DNA of 64,000 bases from Phallus indusiatus (lineage: Eukaryota > Basidiomycota > Agaricomycetes > Phallales > Phallaceae). The position numbers and the translations under genes are program-made. Shown here one piece after another: positions 10,922-21,924 of the stretch. Below the pieces are notes generated by a model. It was not told the DNA's origin, searched no databases, and saw only the letters and a program-made list of their open reading frames with translations. The DNA is taken from positions 186,001-250,000 of the forward strand of contig JAQFWX010000042.1 in the NCBI GenBank assembly GCA_027605045.1. Direction: 5' to 3'. How positions within the stretch are numbered: the stretch's first letter is position 1; each line of letters begins with the position of its first letter.

Positions 10922-13271
10922 ATGGTCAATATCGATCCCTCCCTCTCCGGATATCCGAGGCGAATGGATGCACGTGTGCGGGCATATGTATCTTCTACTC
11001 CAAACTACGGTCTTCTACGGTCTAATCAGCGATATTACTCCTGGGTGTGGCTAGAAGACATCAGTTACGCATCTTACCTTTCACTCAATGTCGTCGTACC
11101 TCTGGCAAGTTTCTACTCCTCCGCGAGCGGTCTTGCTCGTAGATCTCGCAAGTGCTATAGTAAGTTTCAGAAGTACGATTATGATCTTGGCGTTAATGGA
11201 AAAAAAATCCAGTTTGCACATGCATGGTTTCGAAAATATGAACCTCGAGATATAACGAGCTGTCTCGTTCGTCTTGCTATCTTCGCAATCGCACCTGGCA
11301 CCACAGCATTTGTGATGCTTCCATCGCCTTTAGTGAACATACCACTGCACCTAGCCTTCTTTGTGTGTTTTGTGTTGAGCTCAATCGTACTCTATCGCGT
11401 TTCGCCGTTTCATCCTTTGGCAAGATTCCCGGGACCAATCATATGCAAGATATCAAGTATCTGGTTGGCTCGGCTCGGGCATAAAGGATATGTACATGTA
11501 TACTTTGACAAGCTTCATAAAAAGTATGGTCCTGTCATCCGAGTTGGTAAGGGTTTTTAGTCGTGGCTTCCACAACCCCCCGCCGAACTACTTTATAGGA
11601 CCGAACGCCTTGTCTATAATAGACCCCAAACTTTTACCTGACATTTTGGGTCAACCGGGCATGCCTAGAGGACCGGGTACGTTTCTTTATATTGTTAAGT
11701 TTACGTTGTTAGGATTGAGAGTGTTGTCAGTTTGGGACGGGAAAACGTACATTTCACACAAGTCATATCAAGTCGTTCATAATCTGATCCGCGTCCGCGA
11801 CACCGATATTCACGCACGCCTTCGCAAACAGTGGAACAGGGCATTTGGACCCGGTCCCTTGAAAGATTACGAAGAGTCGCTTTATGCCAATGGCACCGAG
11901 CTAGTTGAACATTTGAAAGACGTTTGCCACAACTCACAGCATGAATTCGGACATGCAGACATCACGGATTTTATCAACCGCTGGAGGTCTGCCTCAATCT
12001 ATACCCTGCTGACCGGTAAAATACTCATTTTTAATATTTTTATTAGTTTCGACTTTATGGGCGATATCGCGTTAGTGCCTCAGTTTTTTATCATTACATG
12101 AGCTACATATCGCGCCTTAGTTTCGGAGAGAGCTTTGGGTTGATGCGCAATGGCGACAAAGAAGGGATTATATATAGCTTAAAGGCTTCAAATGAGTCAG
12201 TCTCGTTGTCATTGTTCGTTTTTAATGGCTAATTTAGATTACAATAGATTACCATCAATTACGCAGATGATCCCTTGGGCCACTACATTTTTCCGCTCCA
12301 TTCCTTTCTGGAACAAGAACTTGGGAATTTTTGCGAAATTTGCGATAAAACAAGCGCAACAACGGATTGCAAAGGTGGCCGCAAAAAGGGACTTATTCTA
12401 TTACTTGGTATTTTGATCGTCTTGTTCTATTATCCCATAGCTAACTTGGAAATCTAAGGCTGCCAGTATGAACCTTGACGATGATAAACCACCAACACAG
12501 GTCGTTGTCTCAAATGTAGGTCTTGCTATCGTCGCCGGGTCAGACACGACTTCGACAGCGCTTGCCGGAATCATGTACCACTTGCTTCGATACCCTGATT
12601 ACTTTCGACGTCTACGAGAGGAGCTTGACAAGACTTTCCCACCATCGGAACACATTCCTATACGGCTGGATTTACTGGCTGATTTACAATTATTGAACGC
12701 AATCATGTTCGTGATCTTGATTATCAATTCTATTTACATTTTTAGAGGTTGATGATGAATGATGTCAGCAATGAAATTTTGCGTTTACAACCACCACTTT
12801 CGACTGGTCTGCAAAGGGCACCGGCTAAAGACAGCGGGGGAAAGTTGGTCGGGGATATGTATGTCATGATTAATAATGGATAAGGATTTTCTTCGTGACT
12901 AATTTGGCAAAAATCACAGGTTTATTCAGGAAGGAACAGCGGTGTTCGTGCCCCCATACGCCATGCATCGTAACTCCAGCTACTTCTACCCGAAAACGGA
13001 CGAATTCTGGCCGGAGCGATGGTACACCAAACGTGAAGATATAGTATTGGATCGTTTGGCGTATATCCCTTTCTCCATGGGACCGGCAAATTGTATTGGC
13101 AAATCACTCGCCCTTTCGGAACTAAGGTATATTACTGCTATGCTGGTCTACCATTTCGACTTCTGGTTTGAGGATGGATATAATCCGGCGCAATGGGAGC
13201 AGGATCTTTTGGATCAAGTTCTTCTCGCGACAGGAAAATTACCAGTGAAAATGAAGCTAAGAAAGATTTGA
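10922..13271 (+). CDS. Cytochrome P450 monooxygenase
   Basis: Microsomal haem-thiolate oxygenase. Inferred exons: 10922-11546, 11599-11676, 11731-11986, 12047-12070, 12121-12195, 12248-12407, 12459-12706, 12769-12858, 12920-13271; phases agree throughout (635 aa). Motifs in order: hydrophobic N-terminal segments, the proline-rich hinge FHPLARFPGP, WDGKTY and RKQWNRAF (helix C region), DFMGDIAFGESF, the oxygen-binding I-helix AGSDTTST, the ExxR motif NEILRLQPP, FWPERW, and the haem loop FSMGPANCIGK with the cysteine ligand. The family is usually 500-560 aa, so the first ~100 codons (start at 10922) are doubtful; the true start may be further in or in an unseen upstream exon. The intron at 11987-12046 has a weak donor (GTCTGC), is 60 nt and has no in-frame stop, but removing it restores the family pattern. 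Substrate unknown; closest in style to multigene Agaricomycete P450s. Confidence 0.88.
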
Positions 13272-13916
13272 TTATTCGCTTCTCTAGCATGTGTTGATAT
13301 GTATATCATGTTTTATTGCCTATGTCATTGGAGTTTTTTACTCCACTTCAAATACGTTATGTTCACCAACTAAATTTTGCGACCTTGAGTTTTAAGCGCT
13401 TCCAGAATGTGTAACGAAGGTGATATGTATCGTCTAACTCGACCTTCAACTTTTTGGTTCCATAATATGGTACCACTTAACGCATTACCCTTTTTGCTTA
13501 ACTTTGAATGACAAAACAGTGACAAAGGTGTGCTTATTTCCCCTTAGTAACCTTTTCTAACTTACTATTCAACTTTATGTAGCATGGTATATGAACATAT
13601 GTATAGGCATATCCTTTTAGTCGACAGTGCACGTACACCTCTCGGCTATTGATATTTCGGACTCGGACGCTCTCGGAGTTTTCCGTTCGTTGTCCGCCTT
13701 CTTTCAAGTTGTCCGAGTTGCCGCTGGACTCATGGTTGTCACGTCATGTCAATGGTCGGTCAGTGATACCTGGACTCGTGAAAATGGTCCATGTCCTTCT
13801 TCACGGGACGGCGGTGCTTATAACCCGTCAGCCAACCACTCGTTGTTCATCGTCCACCAAGCCTCTATTCGTACACGCACAGCTTCTATCAATTCTAAAC
13901 CGCGATTACGCCCACC
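13272..13916. other. Intergenic between P450 and zinc-knuckle gene A
   Basis: Contains the P450 3' region and the promoter of gene A. Open frames at 13627-13959 overlap the first exon of gene A in other frames and look like shadows. No clear TATA box is seen close to 13917. Confidence 0.45.
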
Positions 13917-16899
13917 ATGTCTTCCCATTCAGACTTATATTTTGATTGCAAACGCGTAAGTCTCGTTTTGCCTTTGAATTATGAGCCCATCAACGCGTCC
14001 AATTACTAACCACGTGCTCAGACTACTTCACCTCTAAAAGCGTCTGATGACGCAGATGACGAAAGTGATATCGATGCATTAGGGAGCGAAATATTCGACG
14101 ATATATTTGGGGCTGAAGAAGAAACGCAGGAAGAGGTATGTCGTTTGTTTATGCGACACCAATACTTTTTACCTATTGTCGCGTTTTGTAATAGCATAAT
14201 GCAGCTGCAACCTCTCAGCACCACGCCAATTCCGCAGTGACATTTCCATCTAGGGATGATCATACTGATGATATGAAAGGACGGACCAATAATCTTACAC
14301 GCTTGAAAGTATCTGGAGAAAATGTTGCGAAAGGAGCACCACAGGCTTCTCACCACGACACTTCAATCGCGGCCGGAATAAATTCAAGGCCAAAGGTATG
14401 AATTTTTTTGCTCAAACTAGGATATACAATAACAAGGCTTCAATAGCTGCCCACATCTTCTTCAGGAGGTAACACTGCGGCGCCTTCTGAGGCAGAGAAA
14501 GTCACAGAACCCAAACAATCTGTTGTAGAATTTGACGAGGAATGGGATGCGTTTGCGGCCGGGCAGGACATTCAAGTTCGTATTTTGCGTATATTTTTGG
14601 TCATCTTTGAATGACATCCTGAAATATCCTAATAGTCATACCGTGCCACAAAACAGGCTGCCGCTCTTTTAGCTCTTTCCAAAGCGACCAATGGGAATTC
14701 CTCCTCGGGCGCACGGTCCACCCAGGCCGTCGTCGAAAGAGGACCGGAAAAAACGTCTGGTCAAGCCCCGAATGCTAATATCATGAACGAAGTTGATGGA
14801 AATAATTCCAACTCATCTGGTGGCGGTTTTGTTGGAGCCATTACGAATAAGCAGTCGAAAGTTCTCTCAGACGAGTTGAAAGACATATCGACCAAATCGA
14901 CGAATGGTCAGATTGGCGAAGGTGTCTCTGGATGCATCAACAATACCCAAGCCGATGCAGCAAATACTACTTCTAACGATATAAACATGGCGCTCGATTC
15001 TTATTCGTCCGGTGGCAATCCTCCAGCCGTGTTGACGAGCAAACTCGGAGAACGTAGTTTCGCCGGTGTACAAGGCCGCAGTTTTAAAGATATGCAAGTT
15101 GACCAGGCTACTAGGACCGAAGTCTCAGGGAGCCTGAACCGAGACACCACGCCCAAATTCGAAGATCCGAGCTCACAATCCAAGAACCTCAACATGTCTC
15201 CACGCTCTCGGTCAAAAATCGTCAGAGCCTTCCTGCGTATTTACCTATCCTCAGAAGGGGAATTACTTGCATATGTATGTGACCGCGGTTTTTTGGCATT
15301 TATTTTGGCAGGTTCTAACCATTTCGTTTATCAGATAAATAATCGTCTAGCAGAAACCCAAAGAAGGATTGTATGTGATGACACAGCCACTATATCTATT
15401 CTATTCTAACACACTATCACAGAAAGCCAATATTGCATCTGCTAGCCTTCCGCCTGCAAGCGGAACTTCCGGTATGGTGAATTCTGCATGGCCAGCTTCC
15501 CAATCCCAACCGCTCCCGGCACATCAAATGGTATAATATTTTTCGTGGCGTGATTTTAGCTGTGTTTTTAATATATTTTTTGATATATTTTTAGCAGAAT
15601 CAGGCAGGGATGCATAACGGTCAGATGCCAACGCAGCCTTCGCATACGGGATATGGAAATGGTTCAGTATGTTAATATCCTAAACTCGTTTTGATCGGTG
15701 TAGAAATTGAATTATGTGCATAGCATGTTTATAATGGACCTATGGTGGGTGTTGTTCCATCGTTTGGTGCCGTGTCCGCGCCCGAGCAGCATTCAGTTCA
15801 AAGGATGGCAGGCGGCATGAGCGCGATGAATGCATTGAATCCGGTCTGTTATACTATTCCGCTTATTTTTCCCACGTGGGTGCTGAATAAATGTGTCAGG
15901 CTCTGGACTTTGGCGGATTTCAACAACAAGGATCGTTTAGTTTTGTTCCTGGCTTCAATCCCAGCTACACAGTACAACAGGGGCAGGTACCCCAAACCCC
16001 AAACCCTAATTTTACTGCTTCAAATAATCAAGTTGTTCGTTCAATTCAATTTTTAGAAGATAAAAACCTTACTTTATCATGTCTTTAGTTCAATATGCAA
16101 GGATATCACTCAAACAATCATCTGCAGTGTGAGTGAAGAACTTTGAACTAATACGAGAAGTATGGGCATGCTCATACTAACTTCCGAACTTGTAGCCACG
16201 AATCCCAACAGCTATGGGCCTCCTGTACCAAACAAAAGTCAATTTACGCAGGAAAGCTTGCGACGGGACGATATCCAACAAATCAACACCCCCTCCAATT
16301 ATGCAACTGCACATTATGTCAATAATTCCACGGACACGATCGTGCCGCCAACCTCAGCCCACCACCCAAAGAGCAAACAAAAGCGAAGACATAGTGAAAG
16401 TTGGGAAACTGGACGACTATCGACATCCATTCAGCCGCGGGTGTCTTTGCCCCTGATTGAAGTCAATTCTCAGGCGACTGGTCATTCTGATGCAACGGCG
16501 GCGTCTGTCGTTGAGGTTCCGCCTGGAAACGACGACGACATCGTAGACACTTTTTTTGCGTTTCCTACAGCCTCCATGGCTCATTCCGTTTGTATGTACC
16601 GGTGTCCTATCACGGGAATGGTTTGCAATCGAGCCTCGAAAAGTAAAGATACTCGAAACCGCTATCGCCACCTCGCTACACATGCCGAAGAAGAAAAGAA
16701 ACTTATTGAAGATGGTCGTCTTGAAATTGAAAAAGCGCTTCTCGGTCAATTGAAACCAATAGTAGTTACGTGCAACCACTGCGACTTCCACAAAGAAGTG
16801 TGGCGGACAGATGGAATACGCGAAGAGCATGAGAAGGAAGCCCACCAGGACATATACGAGCAACGCCAGGAAAACAGAAAAAGAAATAAAAAAGAGTAG
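13917..16899 (+). CDS. Low-complexity protein with two C-terminal C2H2-like knuckles (gene A)
   Basis: No known family recognised. Inferred exons: 13917-13955, 14022-14135, 14195-14395, 14447-14575, 14636-15274, 15335-15370, 15423-15530, 15595-15666, 15724-15843, 15900-15986, 16089-16128, 16196-16899 (762 aa). All introns are phase 0 except the last (phase 1). A perfect branch-point word TACTAAC sits in intron 1. The protein begins MSSHSDLYF, has an acidic stretch (DDADDESDIDALG), then a long S/N/Q/G-rich middle, and a charged C-terminus with paired Cys/His: YRCPITGMVC...RYRHLATH and VTCNHCDFH...EEHEKEAH. Two acceptors (at 14636/14657 and 15595/15598) have in-frame alternatives. The N-terminus and the two-knuckle end resemble gene B downstream, suggesting ancient paralogues. 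A nucleic-acid-binding or transcriptional role is a guess from composition. Confidence 0.75.
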
Positions 16900-17988
16900 T
16901 TTGATAAGATGTGAAATTGCTAGGACGACCATGTACGGTCGTAATCTGTATTTAATATATTCGACACCTATGGAATATTTATCATTCGTATAACTTTTTA
17001 TAACTTTTAATATGTTAGTGAAACCCCAGGTAGCGATTAGCGCTTTAGCGCTCGCACTCTTTTTTACCACTTAACCCCTTGCTCAACTGGACATGCTTGA
17101 CAACTCAAGCAGCTTGTATCACTCAAATCAGGCTCCTGATGAATCTGAAATCTCGAATTAGGATAGCCCACACTCTTGGTCTAATGCTCAGGACCAATTC
17201 AGGGAAAACAAAAGCGAGATTGACCTATGTGATAATGTGGCTCGAAAAGTCTCTGAAGGGCACGAAGAAAGGCAATTAATGTTATGTTATGGTATCATTC
17301 TTGGAGAATAATTTTGTTCATAGCACAATATTTAAGGAAGCTATGTCGCTTTCGAAGGTGCGCGCGTCGGACGTCCTGTTACCTTTAGAGATCCATTCAC
17401 CCTTATAATTTTCTGGCCACGGGATTGTATAAAAAGGTGTCGCGTCAACTAAATTGTCTAATCTATTCCATCTCATTTAGTTTCCTCTTTTTTGGTAATC
17501 AAAATTGCAACAATAACTTATCATCATTTAGAATTTTGAAGCCCAGCGTAACATGAATTTAATTCGAATCTGTCCATTAGACCCAAAATGCATCGAAAAC
17601 GTGTATGTGTACAGTCTAGAAACAATATGACGCGTACCTACTCAATCACGCAATGTGGCAATATGCATATGCATTCGAAGTTGCGGCCGACGGAGCTCAT
17701 CCCTGCATTTAATATGTACATATTACGTGCATTTTGTTCGTGTCCATGGCTGGTCAATGATGGTCATACGGCTGGCCAGTGGCAGCACAGCATGTCCACC
17801 TACACAGGCGCTTTCCTTATCAAGGCAGACAAGATTTTGTCCCCTTTGGAACGTGTTGAATTTTTGATATCAACGATTTTATATGGACTAGTTGAGTGTT
17901 TGAAGTGCCAGCTGACCCTTGCGGTGAACTTGAAGGACACTTGAGGCCGGACTGGAAAGCATTCGAATCGTCTTGAACGTCTTTCTTT
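16900..17988. other. Intergenic, no gene recognised
   Basis: AT-rich, with short open frames only. An open frame at 17588-17944 has no recognisable domain, no signal peptide and no splice support. Confidence 0.45.
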
Positions 17989-18161
17989 AATAAAATGTCG
18001 CAAAAATCGAAAGAGGTTTATATTGATTACTAAACGAGTCAAGGCTCTAAAATCACATTTTATCGGTTAATAAAACTTTATAAACCGATAAAATGTGATT
18101 TTAGCGCCTTGACTCAATTATTAATTAATATAAACCGCTTTCGATTTTTGCGACATTATTT
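17989..18161. mobile_element. Large near-perfect inverted repeat (MITE-like or fold-back element)
   Basis: The left arm (about 17989-18068) and right arm (about 18081-18161) are reverse complements over about 80 bp with few mismatches, separated by a ~12 nt loop. The outer ends read aataaaatgtcgcaaaaatc and, inverted, aataatgtcgcaaaaatc; the inner ends pair across aaaatcacattttatcggtt. The element has no coding capacity and lies between the two zinc-knuckle genes. A target-site duplication could not be fixed with confidence. Confidence 0.8.
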
Positions 18162-18486
18162 ACGTGAGTGGTCCAATAGAAGTATACGCCCCAGCGAAGT
18201 TCTTCAATTTCGTAAAGTTAATTCAAGGGTTTTCGCCCTTCTTTAGAACAAAAGCCTCAACTAAAGCTTCAGCTTCCGAGACTTCGGGCAATGTTCTTCG
18301 TCATTTTGGACATGAACATTGAAGATCGTTTGGTTGCCACTCCTCCCCCCTCCTGGATGTACGTGACTAAAACGAGGCAAATTAACTCCTTTCTAGACCT
18401 AAACTAGTGCATTAACCCTGCATTTTCAATACGCACGCTCAGGTCTCCCCGTGGGTGACGCTTCCTCCTCCCCAATCCGTAAAACA

Positions 18487-18494
18487 CATAAAAG
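18487..18494 (+). promoter_or_regulatory. Probable TATA box of zinc-knuckle gene B
   Basis: CATAAAAG followed by a strongly C/T-rich tract (18495-18585), about 95 bp before the ATG at 18589. This TATA-plus-pyrimidine layout is common in basidiomycete promoters. Confidence 0.45.
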
Positions 18495-18588
18495 ACCCCC
18501 TTCCCCTTTCTCTTGCTTCACACTTGCAATTATTCCAGACGCTTCTCACTCGTCTTTTATATCTATATTTTTTCACTCTCACCGCAGT

Positions 18589-20552
18589 ATGAGCTCAAAC
18601 TCTGACCTTTACTTCTCGCCACAATTCATTGAAGAATTGGGTCTTCCGAGTTCCTTACAGTTCAGCGTAACCAACGTCGATTGGGCAGACAACGGGTGAG
18701 AGTCACTATCTTTTTGCGTAGAGAAGTATATATAATAGAAGACCTTTTAGAGGTGGTGCATATACCAATCCACCGATGGGAGGGATATCTCTCAAGCATA
18801 CATCGGAGTCGGGTCAGGCTCTGGGACATGGTCAGGCGTCAGACTCCGATCCCAGTGGTTTATCGATTGGTCCCCCTGACGGGTATTTTGACATGCCCGG
18901 AAATGTGTTCAATAAGCCCTGTGACACGTAAGGCTCTCTTTATTGTCTGTGAAAGTGTCAGCTTATCGTGTCTAATGATCGTCTTCACTCTCTAGTGTTG
19001 GTTTGGGTTCGTACTCACGTCCAGTGCATGTTGATTCAGAACCGCCGACTCGGTACACTCCTGCTCCACATGTCGGATCTTTAGACCCGTAAACCTTTTA
19101 TTCTCATTTTATATTACGATATCTGATGATATTTCGTTGATAATTAGATACTCAACGCAAGAATTTGACACGTCTCATGCCGAGTACGTAGATCCATACC
19201 GCACAGACTGGGAGTTGAAAACGTGAGGCTTCATTTCATTTTTCTTGTCAAAGTTGTCTACTAAACATTCCGCCTTTCAAAGACATTTCTTTTCCAACTC
19301 CCAGACAACTTCACCAATTTATCACATTAACGCGGGAACGCTGAGTGGCAACGCATCCCGTTACGACGTGAGGCGAGGCAACCAGGAGCTGGGTTATGAA
19401 TTGAACCGGAGGGAGTCGCATATAGATCCGCTGCACCACAGCACCTTGGCGTGCGTCGAACGGATCACGTACGATCCCCAAATGCCTCGTTATCTTTATC
19501 CGGCGCAAACCCACACCAATGCTACCGCTGCCAACGTATCGCTCGCACGTCCAAATTTTTATGACTCCACGCTGTCCTCTTCTTATCCTCACCACTCCTC
19601 TTATCAATACCAATCAGTACCTCGTTCTCAAGATCCTGTACCTTCGACTTCCTCACTTTCCATTCCTCCATCGTACCCATTTATACCAGTGAACGTCATC
19701 TCGCCACCCGTCGTACCTGCAGCTTGTTTGAACCCTTCCCGTAACCATAACTCGCAGCGAAACAACCAACTCGATCAATCTCAATCGTTGGCAGCGGCGT
19801 CCTTAAAAGACGTGCCGGGTCAAGTACGAACCCCGTCAAATATCATTATTCCCACCGCCCCGCATTCATTATTCTCCTCTCTACCGTACTCGGTTACGCC
19901 TATCCACAACGCCGCCCCCCTCATTGCATCGTCGTCAAACCCTTGTCTCCCTCCCATGCAACGAACTCAGCTAAAACACCGCCCTATCCTTCCTGCTAAA
20001 AAGCGAGCTCGGACGTCCAAAAAGGCATTTTCTGTCATCGTTCCCGCAATCAAAAATCATCGCAAAATGGAACAGAAGTGGCCCAACAAGCGGATAAGAG
20101 CTCAAGTTCGGAGCCAGGAATGGCTCGACATGTATTTTCCCAACAGGGGACCATGTACTTTGTGCGGCGAAAAGTCTTCGGTGTGGCGAAATGACCGTTC
20201 GCTAGAACACCTAGTATCGTCGCACATTATCCAGGTTGTGAAAAACGCCGAGCATTTCAATGACAGCACTTTTAAAAATAGGGCTGCGGTTCTCGTGAAA
20301 ACCGAGGCTCAATTTAGTTTTGTACGTGAGCAGATTGAGCAGATAAAGTGCTCATTGTGCACCAATGTGACGTCTCTAGTGGTCAGAAAAATCAACATGG
20401 AGCAGCACCTGAAGATGAAGCATAAAGAGCTTACAGACACGGATTTGTGGAAGAACGAGCTGAGTCGTTTGAAAGCGCTGATACCAGATAAAAGAGACTG
20501 GTATAGTTATAACGATAGATTCTTGTATTACTTCCCTAGGAATGACAATTAG
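18589..20552 (+). CDS. Low-complexity protein with two C-terminal C2H2-like knuckles (gene B)
   Basis: No known family recognised. Inferred exons: 18589-18695, 18751-18927, 18996-19088, 19148-19222, 19283-20552; all four introns are phase 2 and the total is 573 aa. It begins MSSNSDLYF, matching gene A at seven of nine positions. The middle is rich in S, P, Y and H. Near the C-terminus are a basic patch (KKRARTSKK), the sequence RSQEWLDMYFPNRGPC, and two Cys/His clusters: CTLCGEKSSVWRND...HLVSSH and IKCSLCTN...EQHLKMKH. The VWR-D-x pattern also occurs in the second knuckle of gene A. The gene opens the first unit of the triplicated block; a decayed copy sits at 34950-36060. Nucleic-acid binding is inferred from composition only. 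Confidence 0.78.
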
Positions 20553-21461
20553 TACAGAGTTCATATTGTCGTTGTTATGTCTGAACCTCGTAAATATTGT
20601 AGAGCTGATTGTGTGCAGAGAGCGAACAGCAAGAAGGTCCATCGATGAGACGATGTTTGTGACTTCGTGACACGTTGACACATTTGCATGACCTTCGCTC
20701 TCGTCTAAACTGTAGTATGCCTACCTTCTATAACCTCAGCTGCATCCAGAATCTCACAGTTTGAGCCTTTCGGACACCAAATCCTCAATGCGGCTGGACT
20801 TGGGATGGACCTTACTTTCGACATTATTTAAACGATAAGCAGAACGGAACATCATCACACATACCTAGGTTAGATGTCCAACGTATACAACGTATAGTAC
20901 GCATTTTTCTGACTTCGTTCCCTGATCACCTTTTCCGCTCCTTAGTATGAGTGCTCAGATTCAAATTTAAACCCTGAAAGAACGGCTTTGCTAATGGCGA
21001 AAATACGAATCGCGGACGATACTCATGTACAAAAATACAGTTTTTAGAAGCTACAGTACACAAGCACCCGCATACTACCCTTTTGAGGACCAGTTTTATC
21101 TCGAAGGCCTATGGGGTTCCAATACGAGGCATATAAATCGAGCCGGGCGACAACTAGGGCGAGGGATACGTGTTGCAAACTTTAACTCGAGAGTATGGAA
21201 TCCGGATTTGATGGAGACGCTAGATCAATGGAATTACTTGTATTGTTCTTCTCTTCGCAGTCTTTCGGCCATTCAACGCGTTGGGTGCTGTGTTTGAATT
21301 TATATGGGTGTTATTACATGGTCTTCTTCAATTTTAGTGCCTACTATCTTGGAAACAAACGCCACTTCGTAACAGGACTTGAGGTTAGCACGGCGGCTGT
21401 TGCACATCCTCGAGTGTGGACGCTGCGCTATAGCTATAAGGTCTGCAGTTCAGGCCCGTGT
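20553..21461. other. Intergenic, no gene recognised
   Basis: Short open frames around 21025-21464 lack domains and have no counterpart upstream of the other DUF6535 copies, so they are not reported as genes. Confidence 0.45.
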
Positions 21462-21595
21462 TAGAAAAACCTGAATGGGTTGATAAACCGGACCAAGGCG
21501 CAAGCTAGTCGGATTTTTCGGGGTCTATTTCTGCAAAATTCCAAGCTAGCGCCTTGATCATTATGTAACAAAAATGATCAATTCAGTTTTTCGAC
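21462..21595. mobile_element. Imperfect inverted-repeat element (MITE-like)
   Basis: The outer ends read aaaaacctgaatgggttgat and, inverted from the right end, aaaaactgaattgatcat. The inner arms contain caaggcgcaagctag and, inverted, caaggcgctagcttg. No coding capacity. The word GCGCCTTG also occurs in the right arm of the element at 17989-18161, but relationship between the two is uncertain. Confidence 0.5.
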
Positions 21596-21924
21596 GGCGA
21601 TTTAATTTTGTATCGCAATCCTCCGACCCGGTTGTATTGCCACCATATGGCATACAGTGCTAAAACGGAAGCAGATGCAACGTGCTGGTACAAGTAACTC
21701 GGAATTCAGTATTCTCTTCAAACGTCAAACCTTATCGATTTATCCGCTCAACGGTCACAGCTTCATTCCTAATTACTGCGATCCATGAGAATCCAGAAAT
21801 GTTACATGTATCAAGCGTATTGGTGACGCCTCTCTTCCGTCCTACATACATCTTGATCCTCCCCGAACGTTATATCAACGAAACCATCCCATTTCGCTAT
21901 CATTGTATCACAATCTGACCAGCT

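Noticed and set aside
17588..17944. Frame of 118 codons between the zinc-knuckle genes
   Set aside because: No recognisable domain or upstream promoter signal; ends next to the inverted-repeat element.
21025..21464. Two overlapping frames upstream of DUF6535 copy 1
   Set aside because: No counterpart in the other duplicated units and no domain.
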